Origin: Imperialibacter sp963977595
Lineage (GTDB): Bacteria; Bacteroidota; Bacteroidia; Cytophagales; Cyclobacteriaceae
Direction: 5' to 3'
Assembly: GCF_048007035.1 (NCBI RefSeq)
Contig: NZ_CP180355.1
Location: 3,224,001 to 3,288,000 of the forward strand
Length of the DNA: 64,000 bases
Shown here: piece by piece, positions 17,086 through 24,687 of the stretch
How the letters are laid out: each line of letters begins with the position of its first letter
Numbering within the stretch: the first letter of the stretch is position 1
The notes under the pieces: generated by a model
What the model saw: only the letters and a program-made list of their open reading frames with translations
The model's database searches: none
What the model was told of the DNA's origin: nothing
Program-made: the position numbers and the translations under genes

Positions 17086-19533
17086 ATGCTAAAGAACATT
17101 CTAACTGTCGCCGTCAGGAACCTGCTCAAGCAGCGCTTTTACTCCATTCTCAATGTGTTTGGATTGGGAGTAGGGCTGGCAGTGTTTATGGTTATTTCTC
17201 TTTATATCGACTACCAGTTTAGCTACGATGGATTCCATGAAAAGGGGGATCGGCTTTACAGGATCGATCAGACATTTATCTGGGGCGATGCATATCCGAC
17301 ATTTGGCTCTACGGGGCCGGGCGTTTCCGATGCCATCCGCACCGATATCCCCGGCGTGGAGCAGACGGCGAGGGTGTATACGGTGGGTGACAGACTCGTA
17401 AGTGTGCCTTCTCAGCAAAACGTGGTTGCGTATGAAGACAACGGCGTGGGTGCAGTGGACTCCACCTTCTTGCAGCTATTCACCTTTCAAATGATCGCAG
17501 GCGACGCTTCAACCGCTCTTGATGAGCCGTTTTCGGTGGTCATCACCCGGTCTTCAGCGCTGAAGTATTTTGGCAAAGTTGACGCTTTGGGGCAAACGCT
17601 GAAAATGACGGATGGAAGAACCGAGGGGCTTTACAAAGTCACTGGTGTAATGGAAGACGTGCCACCCAATAGCCATTTCAGTTTTAATGTCCTTGCTTCT
17701 ATGTCGTCGTTCCCCGAAGTGGCTGCCCGGAAGGCGACTTGGTTTTGGTCTGGCTTTGTTACGTATGCCCTGTTGAAGGAAGGTGCAAACCCGGAATCAG
17801 TCAGGGAAGCTATTTTTGACCTGCCAAGCAAGAGAGCAGGCCAGGCGTATGAGACCATCACGTCTGGTGGCAAGCCCTGGCATTTGTACCTTGTGCCTTT
17901 GTCTGATATATGGCTGCACTCGGTAAGCTCCCCTAACAGACTTGGGCCAACAAGCAATATTCTCTATGTGTACGTACTATCGGCAATAGCCATTATGGTG
18001 CTTGTGCTGGCCAGTGTTAACTACATGAACATGGCCACAGCACGATCAGTCAGCAGATCAAAAGAGGTAGGTGTGCGTAAAATGATGGGCGCATTGAAAG
18101 GGCACCTGCTTTTCCAGTTCCTGGCCGAGTCTTTTATCCTGGTAATATTCTCATCCGCCCTCGCAATAGGCCTTGTTGAGCTTTGCCTTCCTTATTTCAA
18201 CAGTCTGGCGGGCATCCAATTGTCCACCCTTGGTCTTTTCGATAGTGGCACAAAGGTCATGTTCCTGCTAATAATTATTTTTTCTACCGCTCTTCTTGCC
18301 GGCGCTTATCCGGCGTTTTACATGGCTCGTTTCAGCCCTATTCAGGCACTTAGAAAGCAAAATAAGGTGGGCAAGGGCGGCCAACTGCTTCGTGGAGGCT
18401 TGGTGGTATTTCAGTTTGCCATTTCCATTACACTGGTCGTGCTTTCTTTTATCGTTTATGACCAGATTACTTATTTGCAAAGCAGAGATATTGGTTTTGA
18501 TAAGAACAACCTGATCATTGTGCCGCAGGTGCAAAGAATGGACTCAGTAAAGAGGGTGTCGTTCAGAGAAGTACTTAGCAACAATCCTTCGGTTGCATCG
18601 GTGGGCATGTCTACGTCGGTTCCTCCCAATATATGGGATGGTGACAGCTTCACTACCGAGGATGACCCCGAGAATGAGCAGCCGATTAACTACATGAACG
18701 TGAGTAACAATTACTTGCAGACCCTGGGTGTTGAAGTGCTGCACGGCCGAATCTTTGAAGAGGGATTCCAGGCCGACCGTACGAGTGTTGTGCTGAACGA
18801 AAATGCAGTCAAAGCCCTTGGCTGGAACAATGATGAGACTGTGATTGGCAAAAAGCTCGTTTACTGGAGTGCCCGCTTCAATGTCATTGGTGTGATTAAA
18901 GATTTTAACTACTGGACGCTTGACAGCCCGATCCAGCCGCTGGCGGTGTTTCCTTACGGAGCGCCTATCACCCATCAGGAGACACATTTTCTGTCAGTCA
19001 GACTGAAGCCGGAAAATAATCAGGCTGCCGACGTAAAAGACTTTCTAAGCTTTTTGACATTGCAGTGGGACGAATTTGCACCCGGCTTACCATTTAGCTA
19101 CCAGTTTACTGATGCCATGTTTTTCAGCGCTTTCGAATTTGAGCAGCGCCTGGGTCAACTGTTTTCTGTATTCACCGGTTTGGCTATACTAATTGCATGT
19201 ATGGGCCTACTAGGGCTGGCTTCCTACATGGCAGAAGTGCGCAACAAGGAGATTGGCATCCGGAAAGTGTTGGGGGCGTCGGTCAGTCAGCTTGTGGTGT
19301 TAATGGGTAAGGATTTCGCCCGGCTTGTGATCATTGCCTTCGCTATCTCCGTGCCACTTGGCTGGTGGGCGGCTAATGTATGGCTGCAAAACTATCAGTA
19401 CAGAACAAGCATCAAATGGGAGGTATTTGCTTACGCCGGATTGAGTGCCCTGGTTTTGGCCATTCTCACAGTAAGCTATCAGTCGGTAAAAACCGCTTTC
19501 AGCAACCCTGTTGATATTTTACACGAAGAATAG
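17086..19533 (+). CDS. FtsX/MacB-like ABC transporter permease, full-length two-domain type
   Basis: The frame opens at 17041, but ATG 17086 behind AAGGAT gives the family N-terminus MLKNILTVAVRNLLKQRFYS. The 815-residue protein has an N-terminal helix, a MacB-type periplasmic domain, an FtsX block of three helices (residues about 305-430), a second periplasmic domain and a second FtsX block near the C-terminus (GLASYMAEVRNKEIGIRKVLGAS). This duplicated architecture is common in Bacteroidota. No ATPase gene is adjacent. The cargo is unknown; the family moves or extracts envelope substrates or transmits signals across the membrane. Confidence 0.9.
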   Translation: MLKNILTVAVRNLLKQRFYSILNVFGLGVGLAVFMVISLYIDYQFSYDGFHEKGDRLYRIDQTFIWGDAYPTFGSTGPGVSDAIRTDIPGVEQTARVYTVGDRLVSVPSQQNVVAYEDNGVGAVDSTFLQLFTFQMIAGDASTALDEPFSVVITRSSALKYFGKVDALGQTLKMTDGRTEGLYKVTGVMEDVPPNSHFSFNVLASMSSFPEVAARKATWFWSGFVTYALLKEGANPESVREAIFDLPSKRAGQAYETITSGGKPWHLYLVPLSDIWLHSVSSPNRLGPTSNILYVYVLSAIAIMVLVLASVNYMNMATARSVSRSKEVGVRKMMGALKGHLLFQFLAESFILVIFSSALAIGLVELCLPYFNSLAGIQLSTLGLFDSGTKVMFLLIIIFSTALLAGAYPAFYMARFSPIQALRKQNKVGKGGQLLRGGLVVFQFAISITLVVLSFIVYDQITYLQSRDIGFDKNNLIIVPQVQRMDSVKRVSFREVLSNNPSVASVGMSTSVPPNIWDGDSFTTEDDPENEQPINYMNVSNNYLQTLGVEVLHGRIFEEGFQADRTSVVLNENAVKALGWNNDETVIGKKLVYWSARFNVIGVIKDFNYWTLDSPIQPLAVFPYGAPITHQETHFLSVRLKPENNQAADVKDFLSFLTLQWDEFAPGLPFSYQFTDAMFFSAFEFEQRLGQLFSVFTGLAILIACMGLLGLASYMAEVRNKEIGIRKVLGASVSQLVVLMGKDFARLVIIAFAISVPLGWWAANVWLQNYQYRTSIKWEVFAYAGLSALVLAILTVSYQSVKTAFSNPVDILHEE

Positions 19534-19556
19534 CCTTGCAAAAGCTTGAACTTTGT

Positions 19557-19588
19557 AAAGCCGGGGCGTTCCCGGCTTTTCTTTTTTT
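19557..19588 (+). terminator. Intrinsic terminator of the ABC permease
   Basis: AAAGCCGGG-GCGTT-CCCGGCTTT forms a 9-bp perfect stem followed by TCTTTTTTT. Confidence 0.92.
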
Positions 19589-19653
19589 AGGGTAGCTGTT
19601 TTTGGTTTCTTAGCAACAGGCCAATCCCATTTAAAACAAATTCCACATTTTAC

Positions 19654-19759
19654 TTTCAAAGCTGTTTATTACCCCGTTCCACGTCGGCTGCCCTTAAGGG
19701 TGAAACAGCTTTGAAATTCTTCTTTTCCCTTTAGGGCCAGGGTAAAAAAGAAGAATTTC
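19654..19759. repeat. Two tandem long hairpins sharing bases, upstream of the ECF sigma gene
   Basis: Hairpin 1 has perfect 14-base arms TTTCAAAGCTGTTT (19654-19667) and its complement (19703-19716), with inner ACCC/GGGT pairing. Hairpin 2 has perfect 14-base arms GAAATTCTTCTTTT (19713-19726) and its complement (19746-19759), extended by CCCT/AGGG. The two share GAAA at 19713-19716, so they cannot both be fully closed. They fill the gap between the permease terminator and the sigma start at 19836. Confidence 0.7.
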
Positions 19760-19835
19760 GACAGATGGTTTTAAATACGATTGCCCTGTTCTTAACCGTG
19801 CAGGCAACCTGTTTTTGATATAAAACTCACTATTA

Positions 19836-20435
19836 TTGCAGGAAATCACGCAGAAACTGTCAGATCAGATAGAACATACTGCCCATATTGTCAACATCGC
19901 TGACGAAAAAGTCTTCGAGGGTATTTTCCGTGAATATTATTCAGGGCTGGCTTCGTTTGCCCTCAAATATGTGAAGGATACGGAAATAGCCGAGGAAATT
20001 GTGCAGGAGCTTTTCAGCGATATGTGGATCAAAACAGATCTGCTGAAAATCAAAACGTCGATAAAGTCTTACCTTTTTGGAGCCGTCAGGAATGCCTGCC
20101 TCAACTATATTAAGCACCAAAAGGTAGAGCAGAAGTATGCAGACAGAACACGATACGTGGCACCAGTGGGAGAGTCTACCGACTTTCTGGAACTCGAGGA
20201 GTTGAAAGAAAAGATTGCCAGTGCCATGGATAAAATCCCGGAAAAATGTCGGGAGATATTTGAGCTAAACCGGTTTGAGGGCAAAAGATATAAGGAAATT
20301 GCCGACGAACTGAACTTGTCGTTGAAGACCGTGGAGAATCAAATGGGTAAGGCTTTGAAGATCATGCGGGAAGAGTTGGGCGAGTATCTGCCTGCGGTTT
20401 TATTGTTTCTGTTTTTGCATGGGGGTAAATGGTAA
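19836..20435 (+). CDS. FecI-type ECF sigma factor
   Basis: This 199-residue sigma-70 family protein has region 2 (VFEGIFREYYSGLASFALKYVKDTEIAEEIVQELFSDMWIK, SYLFGAVRNACLNYIKHQK) and region 4 (KIPEKCREIFELNRFEGKRYKEIADELNLSLKTVENQMGKALKIMREEL). This is the Bacteroidota RpoE-like pattern that pairs with FecR. The start is a TTG at 19836; no in-frame ATG precedes the conserved part. It heads a same-strand series of five genes. It is inferred to transcribe the downstream surface genes when released by FecR. Confidence 0.92.
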   Translation: MQEITQKLSDQIEHTAHIVNIADEKVFEGIFREYYSGLASFALKYVKDTEIAEEIVQELFSDMWIKTDLLKIKTSIKSYLFGAVRNACLNYIKHQKVEQKYADRTRYVAPVGESTDFLELEELKEKIASAMDKIPEKCREIFELNRFEGKRYKEIADELNLSLKTVENQMGKALKIMREELGEYLPAVLLFLFLHGGKW

Positions 20436-20459
20436 TCTTGTTGTCGAACAAATGAAGAG

Positions 20460-21482
20460 ATGAGTAAGCAGAGTCCACATATAGTCACCAACGAGTTGCT
20501 CGCAAAGTATTTTGCCGGCGAAGCGTCTGATGCAGAGTCAGCGGCTGTGATGACGTGGGTTGCTGAGTCTGCCGCAAATGAAGAGGCTTTTGTTCAGCAA
20601 AAAATGCTTTGGGAAGACCTCGGTGCTGTGATGATGGACGACGCAACGACACACACATCTTTTGATGTAGACGCTGCCTGGGCCAACGTAAAAACAGCTA
20701 AGGCGACCGCCGTCAGCAACCAGAAGAAATTGGAAAGTCGAAACCCGTGGATTATGCGGATTGCAGCTTCTCTGGTTCTGCTGGGTGGCATCACTTATTT
20801 CTTGCGCAGCTATTTCACCGAAGTGCAGATGACCGAGGTAGCGTCAGCCTCCGAGATAATAAACGTTGACCTTCAGGATGGTTCCCATATCACCCTGAAT
20901 GAAGAAAGTATTATTCAATACCCCGAGGAGTTTGCTGCCAATCTTCGGCAGGTGAACTTGAAAGGAGAAGCTTTTTTTGAAGTGGCGCCCGATACCGTTA
21001 AGCCTTTTGTTATTCATGCCGGGCCTGCTATCATTACGGTGCTTGGTACCTCATTCAACGTCAAGAGTTCGGTAATGGAGGACACGGTTGCTGTTTTTGT
21101 GGCTACCGGAAGAGTTTCTTTTTCCGTGGGCACACAGGAAGTTATCCTAACCCCGGGCGAGAAAGCTACGTACACAGCTAAGTCGGGACTTTTGGCCTCT
21201 ACCGGTGGGTCTACTTCAACCGGAGTAGATCAGTTTTGGAGAACCCGTCGGCTTTCCTTTGCTGGCCATTCTCTCCCCGACGTGATAGATGCTATTGAAG
21301 AGGCCTATTTTGTAGATATTGAGCTCGAAAATGAGCAAATGGCTAACTGTCGCCTATCCGTAAACTTTGAAAATGACTCTTTGAACAATATCCTTGATGT
21401 GATTGCGCTTACGCTCGACCTGAAGGTTAGTAAAAGTGGAAACGTCATTCTTTTAAAGGGAACGGGATGTCCGGAAAACTGA
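20460..21482 (+). CDS. FecR-type transmembrane anti-sigma factor
   Basis: This 340-residue protein has an N-terminal cytoplasmic anti-sigma helix region (LLAKYFAGEASDAESAAVMTWV), a single membrane helix (about residues 98-115, IMRIAASLVLLGGITYFL), the periplasmic FecR domain (EIINVDLQDGSHITLNEESIIQYPEEF...REVNLKGEAFFEVAPDTVKPFVIH...VLGTSFNVKS) and a C-terminal STN-like DUF4974 segment (FAGHSLPDVIDAIEEAYFVDIELENEQMANCRLSVNFENDSLNNILDVIALTLDL). FecR receives a periplasmic signal, normally through the STN domain of a partner. Its end overlaps the next gene by 16 bases, tying it to the STN-repeat protein. Confidence 0.93.
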   Translation: MSKQSPHIVTNELLAKYFAGEASDAESAAVMTWVAESAANEEAFVQQKMLWEDLGAVMMDDATTHTSFDVDAAWANVKTAKATAVSNQKKLESRNPWIMRIAASLVLLGGITYFLRSYFTEVQMTEVASASEIINVDLQDGSHITLNEESIIQYPEEFAANLRQVNLKGEAFFEVAPDTVKPFVIHAGPAIITVLGTSFNVKSSVMEDTVAVFVATGRVSFSVGTQEVILTPGEKATYTAKSGLLASTGGSTSTGVDQFWRTRRLSFAGHSLPDVIDAIEEAYFVDIELENEQMANCRLSVNFENDSLNNILDVIALTLDLKVSKSGNVILLKGTGCPEN

Positions 21483-23227
21483 TTTTTTTAACATTTTTTT
21501 TGGTAGCGGTTGTTGGTAGGGCCTGGTGTCAAAACCTGCTTGACCAACGGCTGTCACTAAACTTCACTGATCTTCCGATTGGGCAGGCGCTTACTGAAAT
21601 CTCGAATCAGGCCGACTGCAGATTTTCCTATAATCCGGACCTGCTTCCAAATAAAAACATTACTGCCAGCTTTCAGGAGACATCACTTGAGGAAGTTTTA
21701 AAAAAGACGCTCGGAAAGAGCTTTGATTACAAAGTACGGGGCAGCTACATAATTATTCAGCCGGTGGCAGATAGGCAATCGCACAAGTCCAATATCGAGT
21801 TTGTGGGCGAAGTTGTAGATGCCCGCACGGGCAGAAGCCTTGCCAATACAAGTGTTTACGACGTAAATAACTTATCATCGACCCTTTCCGGCGAGGATGG
21901 TTCTTACAAGCTGTCCACCTTTTTTCAGGATGGCGTGACCGCTTTCGCCATCAGCAAAGAGAACTATAAAGACACGGTAATCAGGATTGTTAATCAGCAG
22001 ATAGCGCCGGTTAAGATTGAGCTGCAGCCATTGGAAGCAACCGAAGAAACCAGAGACAGAACACTCCGACGTTTCATTGATTCTTTGAACATTGTCAGGT
22101 TTTTGGTCAACAGAAAAGCGAAGCAGCATATTCGCAACGTCGACATGGTCGAGCAGCGCTGGGTTCAACTGTCACTGTTGCCTGTGGTAGGAACTAATGG
22201 GCTGATGGGCGGCAAAATCGGGAACAATGTTTCGTTGAACGTTTTTGCAGGATACAACCATTCGGTAAGTGGAGTTGAATTGGGTGGGTTCTTCAATGTG
22301 GATAGAATGGACGTAACGGGTGTTCAGGCTAGCGGATTTGGCAACATTGTCGGCGGCGAAATGAATGGGGTACAGGCATCTGGTTTTGTCAATCTTACCC
22401 CCTCTGGAGGGAAGGGCACGCAGCTTTCTGGCTTTGTTAACCATGCTGGTACTCGTTACACGGGCCTGCAGGGTACAGGCTTTGTGAATGTGGCCAACAA
22501 CATCAATGGCGCACAGCTCTCAGGATTCACTAACTTTACGCTGCTCGACATGAACGGTGTTCAGGGAACCGGCTTTGTGAACATGGCTGGAAGGGTGAGG
22601 GGTATTCAAGGGGCTGGCTTCTTGAATATGGCCACCGCCGTTAATGGTGTTCAGGCTTCCGGTTTTATCAATATGGCAGGAACCGTCAATGGTCTTCAGG
22701 TTGGTTTTGTGAACGTTGCAAAAAAGGTTGAGAAGGGAGCCACCATCGGTATTCTTAACTTGGTGAAGGAAGGATTTCACGCCTTTGACGTAAGCGCCAA
22801 TGACATTACGGATCTGAATTTCTCCTTTCGGTCTGGCACGAAGCATTTCTACACCTTGTTGACGCTTGGTGTTGTTCCTCAGGAGAACACCATTTGGTCA
22901 ATGGGGATAGGAGTAGGGACAGAGGTGGACTGGACCGAAAAAATCTATACCGACTTTGAGCTGTCAACAAACACTGTGCAACCAATGGATACCTGGATTG
23001 AAGACGCCCCGAGTGACTACCGGTTCCAGGTTAATTTCGGATTTAGGCTCCTGAAGTGGGCGTCTATCAATGCCGGCCCCGTTGTACATTTCTTTAATTA
23101 CTCTTCCGACAGAGAGGCGCTGGATCTTTCTACAAAGTTTGGCGGACGACCACTTTTCAAATCTTCCGGCGCAACTTCCAACTCTAAGGTTTGGGTAGGC
23201 TATACTGCCGCTTTACGCCTTTTTTAG
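21467..23227 (+). CDS. STN-domain surface protein with GxQxSGFxN repeats
   Basis: This 586-residue secreted protein has a signal peptide (1-22), an STN/secretin-TonB short domain (about 25-97; DLPIGQALTEISNQADCRFSYNPDLLP...LEEVLKKTLG), a carboxypeptidase-regulatory-like domain (about 110-185), a basic linker, and then 9-10 imperfect 15-18-residue repeats with a GVQxSGFxN core (about 268-425). A beta-rich C-terminus (TDLNFSFRSGTKHFYTLLTLG...) follows. The repeats fit the LA_2272-type surface repeat family. STN normally sits on TonB receptors and contacts FecR. The gene overlaps fecR, so signalling through FecR is inferred. The ligand is unknown. Confidence 0.8.
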   Translation: MSGKLIFLTFFLVAVVGRAWCQNLLDQRLSLNFTDLPIGQALTEISNQADCRFSYNPDLLPNKNITASFQETSLEEVLKKTLGKSFDYKVRGSYIIIQPVADRQSHKSNIEFVGEVVDARTGRSLANTSVYDVNNLSSTLSGEDGSYKLSTFFQDGVTAFAISKENYKDTVIRIVNQQIAPVKIELQPLEATEETRDRTLRRFIDSLNIVRFLVNRKAKQHIRNVDMVEQRWVQLSLLPVVGTNGLMGGKIGNNVSLNVFAGYNHSVSGVELGGFFNVDRMDVTGVQASGFGNIVGGEMNGVQASGFVNLTPSGGKGTQLSGFVNHAGTRYTGLQGTGFVNVANNINGAQLSGFTNFTLLDMNGVQGTGFVNMAGRVRGIQGAGFLNMATAVNGVQASGFINMAGTVNGLQVGFVNVAKKVEKGATIGILNLVKEGFHAFDVSANDITDLNFSFRSGTKHFYTLLTLGVVPQENTIWSMGIGVGTEVDWTEKIYTDFELSTNTVQPMDTWIEDAPSDYRFQVNFGFRLLKWASINAGPVVHFFNYSSDREALDLSTKFGGRPLFKSSGATSNSKVWVGYTAALRLF

Positions 23228-23358
23228 CCTGTTTGGCTACATAATAGTGCTCTTAAAAATATTTTCCTGATTTTTTTTCATCTGCTCGTGGGGGTAGCAG
23301 CGACTTTAATTTCCATAGGGGAAAGAGAAATTAAGTAGAACTCTAAAGAATTAAAGTC

Positions 23359-24645
23359 ATGAACTCAAAATTTTTTTTATCGATGATGCTCCTTGGTTTA
23401 GTAACCTTTGCGAGTAAAGCACAAGAGTCTTCAAACGAAGATCAGAAAAGCGATGTAGCTGAAGAGATTATCAGCGAGCAGGCACTCCAGGTGTCGTTTG
23501 TTCCGGTGCTGGGTACCAACTTCAAACCTTATGGTCAATCTCTCAACAATGTTTCGTTGAACATATTTGCCGGGTACAACTATGGTGTCAATGGTGTTGA
23601 GCTTGGTGGATTTGTTAACGTCGACAGGTCGGATGTGAAGTACCTGCAACTATCAGGTTTTGTAAACCTTGTAGGAGGAAACGTTACAGGCTTCCAGGGA
23701 GCCGGTTTTGTAAACGGTGTCAAACAGCAGGTGACAGGAGCCCAAATGGCAGGCTTTGTCAATATGAGCAAAGGCTTGACTGGGGTGCAGGGTTCAGGTT
23801 TTGTAAACTATGCCCATGGTGATGTGATCGGCGGCCAGGGGTCTGGCTTTGTGAACTATGCTCACGGCGATATTACCGGGGTGCAGGGAACCGGCTTTGT
23901 AAACTTTGCACTGGGTGACGTTGTCGGAGCACAGGGCTCAGGTTTTGTCAACTATGCTAAAAGCGTGAAGGGTGTGCAGGGTGCCGGTTTTGTTAACTAT
24001 GCCAATGATTCTCTGAAAGGTGCTCAGCTCAGCGGGTTTTATAACCATGCGAAGGAAGTGAATGGTGTGCAGGCATCTGGTTTTGCCAACTACACCAAAA
24101 CTCTGCGAGGCTTCCAATTTGGTATCATCAACATTGCCGACACAGTAGAAAAGGGTGCAACAATAGGCTTTCTGAACATTGTTAGGACTGGCAAGCACGA
24201 AGTTGCCCTGAGCTACAACGACATCACCGATATCAATGCAGCATTCAGGTCGGGAACCGATAAGTTTTACAGCGTACTTGAGGTTGGAATTCAAACAGGC
24301 GACAATCCCCTATGGGCGGTAGGTGCAGGTTTCGGTACGCAGTTTAAACCCATCAAAGACAAATTTGTAACAAGCGTTGAGCTTGCTTCTTTTGGGGTAA
24401 ACAGAGTGGATGATTTTCAGGACGACCTTAATCAGGTGACCAAACTATCAGTCAATGTAGGCTACAAAATATTCAAAACCTTATCAGTGAACGCTGGCCC
24501 GATATTGAATATATCCACTTCCCGCTCAGTTAATGCTGATGGTAGCTATGGTCTCGGCCTCGGTGAGAATGGATTTTATGACCAGACTTTTTCGGGTACA
24601 AACGTGAAGGCCTGGGTAGGCTATCATGTTGGGGTGAGGTTTTAA
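23359..24645 (+). CDS. Secreted GxQxSGFxN-repeat protein, paralogue without STN
   Basis: This 428-residue protein has a signal peptide (residues 1-21). It is collinear with the repeat half of the upstream protein: NNVSLNIFAGYNYGVNGVELGGF, then about ten 15-16-residue repeats (VQGSGFVNYAHGDV-type, about 80-260), then VEKGATIGFLNIVRTGKHE and a beta-strand-rich C-terminus ending in aromatic VGVRF, as outer-membrane proteins do. It lacks the STN and regulatory domains. The repeats are more regular than in the upstream copy, pointing to recent repeat duplication. The binding partner is unknown; an outer-membrane or surface location is inferred. Confidence 0.75.
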   Translation: MNSKFFLSMMLLGLVTFASKAQESSNEDQKSDVAEEIISEQALQVSFVPVLGTNFKPYGQSLNNVSLNIFAGYNYGVNGVELGGFVNVDRSDVKYLQLSGFVNLVGGNVTGFQGAGFVNGVKQQVTGAQMAGFVNMSKGLTGVQGSGFVNYAHGDVIGGQGSGFVNYAHGDITGVQGTGFVNFALGDVVGAQGSGFVNYAKSVKGVQGAGFVNYANDSLKGAQLSGFYNHAKEVNGVQASGFANYTKTLRGFQFGIINIADTVEKGATIGFLNIVRTGKHEVALSYNDITDINAAFRSGTDKFYSVLEVGIQTGDNPLWAVGAGFGTQFKPIKDKFVTSVELASFGVNRVDDFQDDLNQVTKLSVNVGYKIFKTLSVNAGPILNISTSRSVNADGSYGLGLGENGFYDQTFSGTNVKAWVGYHVGVRF

Positions 24646-24687
24646 TACCTCCCCCTCCTTTTTCCAATAAACCACACAAAAACACTC

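Noticed and set aside
21467..24645. CRISPR-like or non-coding tandem repeats
   Set aside because: The repeats keep one reading frame with conserved GFxN codons and no spacers, so they are protein repeats.
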